NCBI GenBank assembly: GCA_029237695.1
Contig: CM055278.1
Coordinates: 79,753,817 to 79,817,816, forward strand
DNA: 64,000 nucleotides
Source: Conchocele bisecta
Lineage: Eukaryota; Mollusca; Bivalvia; Lucinida; Thyasiridae
Reading direction: 5' to 3'
Part shown: in pieces, positions 10,165 to 21,300 of the stretch
How positions within the stretch are numbered: position 1 is the first letter of the stretch
Layout of the letters: every line of letters starts with the position of its first letter
Notes under the pieces: generated by a model
What the model was told of the DNA's origin: nothing
The model's database searches: none
What the model saw: the letters and a program-made list of their open reading frames with translations, nothing else
Program-made: the position numbers and the translations under genes

Positions 10165-11521
10165 TAGCGCTGGAAACGACAATTGTCGTCTGCTGTTTTA
10201 AATATTTTTATATTTTCTCCTCAAAAACATACCGGGACGATTCTACTGCGCTGCCAAAACCGGTTTTTAAAGAGATTAAAATATACAAAATGTGCAGACG
10301 GCAATTTTCTTGTTCAGCGTTTTAATGGTTAAGGGGTAAACTATTGATATGGCACAACTACAGTATGCACTGCTACAGTATGTACCAAAACATTCAACAA
10401 CATTACAGATTATGCAAAGCAATATCAGAAAGGTACGGTAACACATATACAAGACATCATCAATTCAAGTATACAGATTCCAGATATCTATGATCATTAT
10501 ATATATATTGAAAACTGATTGACGAGCAATAGTTACAAGAATTCCGCCACGGAAGCGGTGTCGCGCCTGAAAATGCCTTGTCGGTACATCGCCATGTTTA
10601 CTTCTGTTTTGTGAATGAAATAGTTGGCCCCGGATCGAGTACATTAAAACGTACAAATGACGACATTGGGGAAACCGCTGACAAATTTTTCAATGTATGG
10701 AAGCCCAAACTTGTTAGAATTGTTTTTGTAGTATTTTCAGTACTTGCATTAATATGGGTATTAATATACGCTGGATGTGTTATACTGTCATTAATTTGTT
10801 CCCCGACTGTAATTTACCACTTTAAATACTGACTTATTGACCCCCTTCCCTGAACGTAGATTTGACACTCATGTTGGCGTGTATTGGCCACCATAGACAG
10901 ATGTTAATCAGGCCGAATTCGGGAATGTCACTAAAATCCGCTGTAAATCCATCGATATAATGAGGATTAAACATCAGTTAGACCCACACGTGCGAGTTTT
11001 GTTTCGCACAGGTGTCGGGTGAGTTTAAAAATAGACTGTCGGAAGGTCAAACTTTATGTCGTTTGTGTGTTAAACGCGTCGCGTGTTTCGGAGAGTATTC
11101 GGAGGGGAGTTAACCCTGCCGAGAATTATAGCCTGTTACTAAATTTAGCGATGACCGAACGATTTGTGTCGCAAATGGGGCAAATCACGCGCAACAAAAT
11201 AATCCGATGTGTCTGTGTACTTAGAACATCCGTTGTTGATATTGTGCAGTGCAAGTAGTTTTTCATAATATTATTTTCAATTAGCGGTTGCGTATGACAG
11301 CTAAACGTTGAGTAAAACAATGCATTTTGTTGTTATGGTTACTCCAAGATATCACTACGGACCATCGCATCGAGGGGGTCTGGGGCGTGGCTAACTGTCG
11401 GAGGCGATCCCTATACATAGGTTTACCCTATGTGAAAGCTGAACAACATTTAATTCCCATAGTTACCACATGTTCTGTAGCTGGCTGTAGCGCCATTTTT
11501 GTGCACCGTTCGCCATTGCAG
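10165..11521. other. Spacer; one small uncertain open frame
   Basis: No recognised gene. A plus frame at 10578-10832 (84 residues) contains a hydrophobic segment (IVFVVFSVLALIWVLIYAGC) that would pass as a membrane helix, but it has no recognisable family and may be chance. The 10540-10575 stretch (AATTCCGCCACGGAAGCGG, then TGTCGCGCCTG) matches a repeat also seen at 16294-16330. Confidence 0.4.
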
Positions 11522-12652
11522 TAAAGGTACATTCCCACGCAGTAGGCACAAACTGTTCTTTATAGCAATTAAATAAGAGTATTATTGCGTCACTATTCCA
11601 CCAGTTCTAAAAATGACAAGTGCCCGCTATACAGATATACTCGTTTAGTAATATTTATTTTACTGATAGTGACGTGTGGTGGTATCAGGCTATTTTCATA
11701 TGCAAATGAGGCATGTTATTTTTTCATTATTTAAGTATGTACTAATTACAGTAGCGCTTTTCTGCAGGTCAACTATACGTACTATACCAATAACCATACG
11801 TATACTATACCAATACGATATGTTTTCTATACACGATATGCATATAATATAAACGTACGCTGTGTTTGTACCGTACATACCAACCAATATCTTATAGATA
11901 TACCATTCAAATCGTACGTTTATACGATTTTTATACATGTGTATAATTCTGATACGTTTGTATCGTACTAATATACCAGATTTGTGTACGGTATAAATGT
12001 ACCAGAATACCGTAAATGTATACGATATATTAACGGTGTTGCAGTGTACTATTTATCCTACTATTTGGTCCGCCCCTAATATATGGTCCTCTTTGGAGTC
12101 GAGCATTTCTTTAAAATGAGAGGTGTTTTCAGTAGAATGAAAAGCCACATTTCGGTTATGGTATATTCATACCATATCCGTGCGGACGAATGTCGTATGT
12201 TTGTATAATATTCATATAGTACGTTTGTACTATACGATGATACGGTACAAACATACCAATATTATATGATCATACGATATGCTCATTAAATATACCAATA
12301 CTATACGATTACGATATGTATACGATATTAGTATATACAAATAGGTAAGGAGCAGAAAAGCGCTACTGTAAATGGGTCATCTGAACAAATAATATTCCGA
12401 CAGAGTATAAAGTATGATCATTGCACGTCAAAAAATAAATACAGAGAATAAATAGTAATGTCCGTTAACATTTTATGGAAATACGGTTATCAGTGATAGC
12501 AGTAGGAATTTTACGTCGGATATAAAATGTATAATAATGCCAATCGATACGTGGGGTAATGGTGACTGAATGTTTATTTTGCCAGAAAATGTCTCAGATG
12601 ATGTTTCTGATATAAAGAACATTTTGTACCTACTGAGTGGGCATGCACCTGC
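11522..12652 (-). mobile_element. GGTACATG-family MITE interrupted by another transposon
   Basis: The two halves of the MITE (11522-11748 and 12369-12652) are in the orientation opposite to the copy at 9661. The right end GAGTGGGCATGCACCTGCA is slightly decayed. The host sequence reads continuously once 11749-12368 is ignored. An uninterrupted copy around 35150 (AATTATTTAAACTAATTAAA) acts as the empty-site reference. Confidence 0.9.
11749..12368. mobile_element. Nested TIR element, TA target (CAGTAGCGC family)
   Basis: It begins CAGTAGCGCTTTTCTGC and ends with the exact inverse GCAGAAAAGCGCTACTG, flanked by TA at 11747-11748 and 12369-12370. It is 620 bp and made mainly of short palindromic motifs such as GTATAGTATTGG, CGTACTATACG and ATCGTATA. 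It has no coding capacity. The CAGT ends with TA duplication fit a Tc1-mariner-like non-autonomous element. Its right half matches, inverted, 59043-59300, and part of it matches 56749-56860. Confidence 0.9.
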
Positions 12653-12699
12653 AATGAAACACCCATGCATATAGCAAATAATATAATCGATATCGGATT

Positions 12700-13165
12700 A
12701 CAGGTGTGTGTGATTTGACCAGGAGCTCCACTGGTCAGAAATAAAATAAGCCCAATTTCTCCAGTCACAGCCGCAATTAACAATACATACTGGTTGGTTG
12801 TGCTGGTTGAACGGTAACTTGCAGATTTGTATCGTATTTCTGGCCGAACACGTTCTTAACCTGACGTTATTTGTGGCTGTGACTGGAGAAATGGGGCTTG
12901 TCCTGGCGTTATCTGTGGCTGTGACTGGAAAACTGGGGCTTATGGGATTTGTGATCAATGTTCCACCTGATCAAACAGCACAGCCATGTAGCCTGCCAAC
13001 GATCAGTATTGCTTGTTGTAAACGTGATGGGTCTTTCATTGAATGGAATGACGAACATTGCAGTTCCTGGTCAAACTGTGCAGATGCACAGGCTGATCTG
13101 GATCTACACTTGTCGCAACACCCATAAGCCCCATGGATCCAATCACAGCCACACATGTTTGAGTA
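12700..13165. mobile_element. Composite foldback repeat (GTGACTGGAGAAATGGGGC family)
   Basis: The motif CTGTGACTGGAGAAATGGGG, then CTTATGGGATTTGTGA, occurs in plus at 12875-12950 (twice) and inverted at 12755-12775 and about 13122-13155. A hairpin-like piece at 13055-13118 (AAACTGTGCAGATGCACAGG) belongs to the family seen at 36138, 38597 and 39067. Related sequence lies at 37258-37340 and 39428-39656. The apparent open frames here are repeat-derived. Confidence 0.65.
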
Positions 13166-13214
13166 ATTTACGCAAAGTTAACTTTGGAATGACGACACAC
13201 ATTCAAAATCCATA

Positions 13215-15907
13215 CTAATCTATTTCATTTATAAAGTTGGCACACGACTGCCAAAACACGTCATTGTGCGGAGTATTCTCTTCTTGGGGATATTCCAGGT
13301 ATGTAGATCTGCATATTATGTCTAATACCTTGTCAGGTAGGTCGGAAACGTCCTCAAGCATAACAACCAGAGTAAACCGTCTACAGTGCGTTGGAACAAA
13401 ACTAGACCGTTCCTTAGCAATATGCAATTCATACATGCAACATGCAATGTTTGCTTTTAAGAAACGAACGGGAAATCATTATAATGATATTTTTGCTCTT
13501 GTTGATGCAGTTGACGATGTTTGATTCGATAGACTCGCCAGCTGTGAAGTCTCTCTCGTGAATACACAACCGCAAACCGATACCATCTTCCAAATGAGCA
13601 ATGGCTTCTGTACGTGCTATTTCAAAATGATCCGTTTCATATGATATGAAAGTGTCATACGTGTATCGTTGGCCGACGAAAGATTCGTTATTAAAATATC
13701 TCCGAAACTGATGCCTTGCCAAATAACATAAATACCCCAATGTCCACCTGTGACGATATAGTTCGACTTTAACAAAGAGTAATATTACAAGAGCGGCAAC
13801 AATGGCGATAACTGCATTACTTTCACATTCAACTTCGAGAAATTCAGCCACCGCTACAACATCAGTCATACCTCTCCAACTTCCATCCGACAACGTGCAC
13901 ATGTATCTGTCAATGCGTTCAAAGTGTACGTACGTTACTGTCATCCAGTCAATGAATACCTGTGTGGCGCATGTGCAGAGTAGTGGATTGCCAGACAGGT
14001 CCAAAGATGGGTCTTCTGAAAACATGTCCAGTTGATCCATGTTCCAGACAGTGAGATACGGAATTAGATTGTGAGACAAATCTATATGTCTTAGATCTTT
14101 AAGTCCATCGAATGATATGTATATACGTTTAAATTCGTTATTTCTCAAATCTAGTTTATTTAATGAAGTGGAATTACGCAGCATGTCGAATGGTTGTTGT
14201 TTAATTCCATTATGTCTGAGCAAAAGCGTCTCTAAACTAGTTAAATGCCGAATGTTGGCTGCAATATCAGAAGGATTTTCTCGTCCTAATAAGTTGTAGG
14301 ATAAGTCCAAAACTCTCAGAGCCGTCAGATTTGTGAAGCACCTGAACTGAAATGATGAACAGAACAGTAAGACATGTCGAGATATTCTATAGATGGAACG
14401 TTCACGTGGAAGTTCATTGGCACTCCATTGATGTTTGTGTTACCATGTAAATCGAGATGTTTCACATTATGAAACACATTTCCGCAATAGTCATACTCCG
14501 GCACGTTGTCGATCACAACGTCGGTGTAATTTGTCGAACTGTAACGGCATATGGCGTCAACTGGTAGCGGAAAGACGGAGACTGGTCCGGAATAATGAGT
14601 ATACTTCAACGTCTCCAGGCGATGGTTTTCCCACCGCGAGTTTAGCAGTGGCGGTGTCATGTCAATAACGAGGTCTTCGTGAAACGTGTCAGGCTCCTCG
14701 CTATAGTACTTAGTACGAATTGTTGTTTCTTTACCACACATATTTTGGTTGGATGCATCAATTGTTATCGCATCCGGAATATTGTGAAGAAACATATTTA
14801 CAATTTCCCAAAATGAGAAGCAATTATCTTTAAGTGAGAGATGCTTTATTGTTCGAGGTAAGGCACACGTCTCACGGAAAATATGAGCATGTAGAACATT
14901 TCTATCTAATATCAAACTATTGATGCCAATGTTTAGCAGTGCAGAAAATGAGTCCCTGCATTTGAGATTAGGTTGCGTTTTCCGTGCACTGTTTCGTTGG
15001 AATATATGAAGTGTGTCCAATGAAGCTATGTGTCATATGGACTCTGACACTGCATGGAATGCATCGTTACTATCACCATCTGAATCCTGAATGAATACAG
15101 ACAACATTTTCAGATGAAAACCAGCAAAACTGTCACTCCACCAAACACAACTAGCTTTAATAATATTAAGTGTAACCGTTTTAATATTAGGCATTCCTGC
15201 AAAGTAATTGCTCGTTAAACATGCCTTGTCCACGTATGATCTGGATTCTGACAATGTTAACATTACAAATGTGTTGAGTGTTCCATTCCGCAGAGTTAGA
15301 TATAATTTATCAATCTCTAACTGTTGCAATGTAGGCAATTCCAAAAGTGAAACATTCTCTAGATGAAATTGGGAGAATTCACGAGGAATAAAATAGTCAA
15401 TGATATTCATTTTAAGTCTTTTCAATTTCATCAAATCACTGAACTACCCACTTGATAGGAAAGCTTTATGTCGATATTCCGGTAGGAAAGTTGTTCGAGG
15501 CTTAGATCTTCAAGAGCAAATAATCCCGCGAATGCAGTGTCTGAAATATAACGTATGTAGTTCCACGATAGATAAATATGTTTCAAGAGTCTGGAACCAG
15601 AAAACTGACGAGGTTGTAGTTGCGTGATATAGTTATCCACAAGATTCAACATAGTTCCGTTTTTAGGTATTCGTGGGACACTTGTCAGTTCCCGCATCGG
15701 ACAGTCCACCCCAACGGTGCCGGCCTCGGTCCATTGACAATTACAACGTGATTTGTATGTCAATATATTTGGGACACAGGCATCGTCAATATGGAAAGAT
15801 GACAGGTGGATCGAGGCATGACATACGGCCACGTATATCACAAGAATAGCCGTGTATGCATTATACAGTGTTATTGGCAGTTCTTTATAACCAAGGCACA
15901 AACGCAT
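13215..15907 (-). pseudogene. Toll-like receptor gene relic (full length, frame broken)
   Basis: Read on the minus strand from an ATG at 15907, the pieces line up as one single-exon TLR of about 890 residues. A hydrophobic signal peptide (AILVIYVAVCHASI) comes first, followed by an LRR N-terminal cysteine region (CNCQW...VDCP). Many LRRs follow, including LTALRVLDLSYN. An LRR C-terminal cap (NPLLCTCATQVFIDW...CTLSDG) precedes a TM helix near 13765-13825 (VIAIVAALVILLFV). The cytoplasmic TIR has box 1 (YDTFISYE) and ends with an FW motif. TLRs of this form are innate immune membrane receptors. It is broken by frameshifts near 15440, 14340 and 13432, and by a TGA at about 15030-15035 within one frame. 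Molluscan TLRs are often intronless and multicopy, so a decayed paralogue is plausible. Assembly error cannot be excluded for single-base shifts. Confidence 0.88.
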
Positions 15908-16029
15908 CTTGCTTGTTCCTGAATTTGAAATAGTATACAGTTATTTCAAGATCATTCGCCAAGGAAACGGAAGAAAATACAATTATAAACAAGAAACCAG
16001 TAACACTGATGCCTGTACTTAGGTAACAC

Positions 16030-16345
16030 TTATAACGCAACGAATTGCAGAGACTGCTATAGTATGTACATATGGATGATGACAAATAGGTGTATGAAGT
16101 TTCAAGCCGATCCGTCTTACAATAACAGAGATGTAGTAGGTATCCGAAAACATAACGAAAATCTCGGAGAGACAGACAAAGAGATGAGCAGACTAATAGA
16201 CTCGCAGACGAACCGACGGATAGATGGATCGTCTGATGAAACCCGGAAATTCGTGAAAATGAAGCATAACTGCAAGGACTCTGCAGTAATACAACAATTC
16301 CGCCGCGGCAGCGGTGTCACGCCTGCCGAGGTATTTGATCATAAC
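16030..16345. repeat. Probable SINE-like dispersed repeat
   Basis: The plus strand contains GAGAGACAGACAAAGAGATG, then AGACTAATAGACTCGCAGAC, and ends with CAATTCCGCCGCGGCAGCGG, TGTCACGCCTGCCGAGG. The terminal motif recurs at 10540-10575 and in part near 61995 (CCGCCGAGGCATTTGATA). The long open frame over it (16064-16366) is of low complexity and not treated as a gene. The SINE label is an inference from composition and recurrence. Confidence 0.45.
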
Positions 16346-17470
16346 ATGATCATGGGCATGTGCTAAAGCAAGCTTCATACACACCATCAGAGAAGTGCAT
16401 GCTTAAAACATGAAGACGTTTAATGGAAGGGAAACAGAAAGTATAAGCCATTTACAAATGTAAAGTTTTGTAACATTGAGATTAGCGGGGTGGTGTGGGT
16501 AGGTGGAGGGCGGGTGTAGACTCCTAGATGTATAACCGCTTGATAGAAAACCATACGAGAAATGCATATGTAAAATACCAAGAAATGCTGTGAAAGAAAA
16601 CCGATATAAGACATTTAACCGAACGTTAATGACTGACTTCATATATTTCGATAAAGTATATCTGACTATTTGCGTATGTGTGTATACTATACTATGCATT
16701 GAGCTGCCATCTGACCCATGTTAGCATGGAAAAGCTATCGACCAGTTTCACCACTTGTGGCGTTTGGCACAGACACCTCAGACTTTGACGGATAAAGTAA
16801 TACACTTTAGTGCGATAAGTTTTTCAAAAAAGTCTTTACAACGTCCTATCCGTTATATGTAGCCAAAGTCAAGACTGATTTCAGACGATAAATGTGCCCA
16901 TCTTTTAAAACACAGAAATATATACACGGGCTATCGAGCGTGCACAGTCATATAGACTATCTTATCTGTACACATGTATTGAGTGCAAATTTACCTGTAT
17001 CGAGTGCAATAAGGAATATTGATTGTGTATGGACTTGTGCTGCTATCATAAACGTGTCGCTAGCAGACTATATGTGATCATTTGTCATACCCGTAGTTCT
17101 AAAATTAGGTGAGTGGAGGCCACTTTAGATTTTGTAAATGACAACATTTATCACCAATATATCAATCAGGGTGTATACATTGGCATGGTATAATTGATAG
17201 CACGTTGTAAATGATTATCCTTGCAACTCTTTGTACCAACTCTTATTAGTTTATCAGACATATGCTTGCTGTATGTGTCAAACGATACAACAGATGAAAC
17301 TGACCGATGACATGTAAGTACTAAGATGGCCGAGATGCAAATCATTGCATCGCATAGGATACAGTAACAAGATAATGTTCACATATATGACATACAGTTA
17401 TCACATGACATTTACAAAGCAATTATCTTTGAATCAAATGATGATCAGGTGTAAAACTGGTGTCCGTTTA
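16346..17470. other. Intergenic, nothing recognised
   Basis: AT-rich sequence without a supported gene. Short open frames on both strands have no family resemblance and no consistent composition. It lies between the TLR relic and the 38-bp satellite. Confidence 0.5.
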
Positions 17471-17596
17471 GAAATCATGGCATTAATGAGCCACATTCAT
17501 GTATATAGGAAATTATGGCATTAATGAGCCACATTCATGTATATAGGAAATCATAGCATTAATGAGCCACATTCATGTATATAGGAAATCACAGCA
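17471..17596. repeat. Left outlier of the 38-bp satellite (about 3 copies)
   Basis: Just over three units containing ATTAATGAGCCACATTCATG precede the LINE fragment. They are identical in type to the main array at 18388, so the array was interrupted. The block ends in the middle of a unit at GGAAATCACAGCATT. Confidence 0.95.
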
Positions 17597-18387
17597 TTGC
17601 AAAAGTTCTTCCTTAGAAATTTCGATATTCAATTCAGCGAACATTATTTTTATTTCCGACTCAAAATATACCTCATTAAAATGAATAATATCTTCGTCTG
17701 GCTGGAAAAAATGGTCTGTTGGATTATTTATTTCAAATACTGTACAAAAGAATCAGCAGAAATTGTGTTTGATTTGGGTGAGCCTGCAGTTTCTTTCAAC
17801 ATTTGCCAGTACTGTTTCGTATTTTTTCGTCGAGCTTGTAATAACTTATTTGTTTGGGATTTTGCTTGTTCATACATGTAATTACGATGACACTGCTTGT
17901 AATCACTCCTCGACTTTACTAGTTGTGTTCGATTATAATTTGTATCATCCCTCCTGTATTTATTCAGATTATTGAAAACTATGCGTTTTGCCGATTCAGT
18001 AGTTTCGTCTAATTTGTATTTTACTGATTCCGCTATGTTTTTATTTTGTGCTTTTAACGGTTTTTTTAAATAAAGGTTCGCGAACAGAGTCAATCAGATT
18101 ATTAAAACTAGAAACGGCGTTATCAATATCATTTTCGGACGACTCATTACGTAATGCTTGTGTTAGTCGATCGAGTTGCTCGGTAACGCCAGGTGAGCAC
18201 AACGCGCTTTTGTAGGCATCTATATTATCATTTTGCCATACAAATTTATGCGTTAATTGTTGGCTATTATTCGTACTTTGGTGAACGGAATTCTGCTCAG
18301 TACGACTACAACTCATTGAAAAATGTACAATACAATGATCAGATATTTGGATCTTCAACAACAAATGTGGAAAATAAATGTAATAAG
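17597..18387 (-). pseudogene. Internal LINE fragment inside the satellite
   Basis: On the minus strand, 18364-18041 encodes the end of an AP endonuclease (SDHCIVHFSM, carrying the SDH motif) and the linker after it. From 18093 the frame shifts, and the linker continues through YEQAKSQTNKLLQARRKNTK and QYWQMLKETAG. A further frameshift near 17735 leads to NNPTDHFFQPDEDI and MFAELNIEISKEELLQ, which is the stretch just before RT fingers. It then stops at the satellite. So it has neither a LINE 5' end nor a 3' end or RT. At least two frameshifts make it a relic. It differs in sequence from the LINE at 2204. Confidence 0.8.
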
Positions 18388-21300
18388 GAACTCATAGCAT
18401 TAATGAGCCACATTCGTGTATGTAGGAAACCACAGCATTAATGAGCCACATTCATGTATATAGGAAATCACAGCATTAATGAGCCACATTCGAGTATATA
18501 GGAAATCATAGCATTGATGAGCCACATTCATGTATATAGGAAATCATAGCATTAATGTGCCACATTCGTGTATATAGGAAATCACAGCATTAATGAGCCA
18601 CATTCGTGTATATAGGAAAAACAGCATTAATGAGCCACATTCGTGTATATAGGAAATCATAGCATTGATGAGCCACATTCGTGTATATAGGAAATCACAG
18701 CATTGATGAGCCACATTCGTGTATATAGTAAATCATAGCATTGATGAGCCACATTCGTGTATATACGAAATCATACCATTGATGAGCCACATTCGTGTAT
18801 ATAGGAAATCACAGCATTAATGAGCCACATTCGTGTATATAGGAAATCATAGCATTAATGAGCCACATTCATGTATATAGGAAATCATAGCATTCGTGTA
18901 TATAGATAAAAATAGCATTAATGAGCCACATTCGTGTATATAGGAAATCATAGCATTAATGAGCCACATTCGTGTATATAGGAAATCATAGCATTAATGA
19001 GCCACATTCATGTATATAGGAAATCATAGCATTAATGAGCCACATTCATGTATATAGGAAATCATAGCATTAATGAGCCACATTCGTGTATATAGGAAAC
19101 CATAGCATTAATGAGCCACATTCGTGTAAATAGGAAATCATAGCATTAATGAGCCACATTCGTGTAAATAGGAAATCATAGCATTAATGAGCCACATTCA
19201 TGTATATAGGAAATCATAGCATTAATGAGCCACATTCATGTATATAGGAAATCACAGCATTAAGTAGTCCACATTCATGTATATAAGGAAATCATAGCAT
19301 TAATGAGCCACATTCGTGTATATAGGAAAAAATAGCATTAATGAGCCACATTCGTGTATATAGGAAATCATAGCATTGATGAGCCACATTCGGGTATATA
19401 GGAAATCATAGCATTAATGAGCCACATTCGTGTATATAGGAAAAAATAGCATTAATGAGCCACATTCGTGTATATAGGAAATCATAGCATTGATGAGCCA
19501 CATTCGGGTATATAGAAAATCACAGCATTGATGAGCCACATTCGTGTATATAGTAAATCATAGCATTGATGAGCCACATTCGTGTATATACGAAATCATA
19601 ACATTGATGAGCCACATTCGTGTATATAGGAAATCACAGCATTAATGAGCCACATTCGTGTATATAGGAAATCATAGCATTAATGAGCCACATTCATGTA
19701 TATAGGAAATCATAGCATTAATGAGCCACATTCATGTATATAGGAAATCATAGCATTAATGAGCCACATTCGTGTATATAGGAAACCATAGCATTAATGA
19801 GCCACATTCGTGTAAATAGGAAATCATAGCATTAATGAGCCACATTCGTGTATATAGGAAATCATAGCATTAATGAGCCACATTCATGTATATAGGAAAT
19901 CATAGCATTAATGAGCCACATTCGTGTAAATAGGAAATCACAGCATTAATGAGCCACATTCATGTATATAGGAAATCATAGCATTTATGAGCCACATTCG
20001 TGTAAATAGGAAATCACAGCATTAATGAGCCACATTCATGTATATAGGAAATCATAGCATTAATGAGCCACATTCGTGTATATAGGAAATCATAGCATTA
20101 ATGAGCCACATTCGTGTAAATAGGAAATCACAGCATTAATGAGCCACATTCGTGTATATAGGAAATCACAGCATTAATGAGCCACATTCGTGTATATAGG
20201 AAATCATAGCATTAATGAGCCACATTCATGTATATAGGAAAAAATAGCATTAATGAGCCACATTGATGTATATAGGAAATCATAGCATTAATGAGCCACA
20301 TTCATGTATATAGGAAATCATAGCATTAATGAGCCACATTCATGTATATAGGAAATCATAGCATTAATGAGCCACATTCGTGTATATAGGAAATCATAGC
20401 ATTGATGTTGACCACATTCGTGTATATAGGAAATCATAGCATTGATGAGCCACATACGTGTATATAGGATCATCAGCATTGATGAGCCACATTCGTGTAT
20501 ATAGGAAATCACAGCATTAATAGAGCCACATTCATTGTATATAGAAATCATAGCATTAATGAGCCACATTCATGTATATAGGAAAATCATAGCATTAATG
20601 AGCCACATTCGTGTATATAGGAAAATCATAGCATTAATGAGCCACATTCGTGTATATAGGAAATCAATAGCATTAATGAGCCACCATTCATGATATATAG
20701 GAAATCACACATGCATTAAAATGAGCCACATTCGTGTATATAGGAAATCATAGCATTAATGAGCCACATTCGTGTATATAGGAAAAAATAGCATTAATGA
20801 GCCACATTCGTGTATATAGGAAATCATAGCATTGATGAGCCACATTCGGGTATATAGGAAATCACAGCATTGATGAGCCACATTCGTGTATATAGTAAAT
20901 CATAGCATTGATGAGCCACATTCGTGTATATAGGAAATCACAGCATTAATGAGCCACATTCGTGTATATAGGAAATCATAGCATTAATGAGCCACATTCA
21001 TGTATATAGGAAATCATAGCATTAATGAGCCTCATTCATGTATATAGGAAATCATAACATTAATGAGCCACATTCGTGTATATAGGAAATCATAGCATTA
21101 ATGAGCCACATTCGTGTAAATAGGAAATCATAGCATTAATGAGCCACATTCCACATTCATGTATATAGGAAATCATAGCATTAATGAGCCACATTCGTGT
21201 ATATAGGAAATCATAGCATTAATGAGCCACATTCGTGTATATAGGAAATCATAGCATTAATGAGCCACATTCGTGGTAAATAGGAAATCACAGCATTAAT

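Noticed and set aside
10961..11030. Short ATG frame followed by GTGAGT, like a first coding exon
   Set aside because: Only about 20 codons, with no matching acceptor or downstream exon recognised.
12698..13218. Several overlapping open frames on both strands
   Set aside because: They lie in a dispersed inverted-repeat element whose pieces recur at 37258 and 39428.
16064..16366. 100-residue plus frame
   Set aside because: It overlaps a SINE-like repeat with GACAGACAGA-type sequence and a recurring terminal motif.
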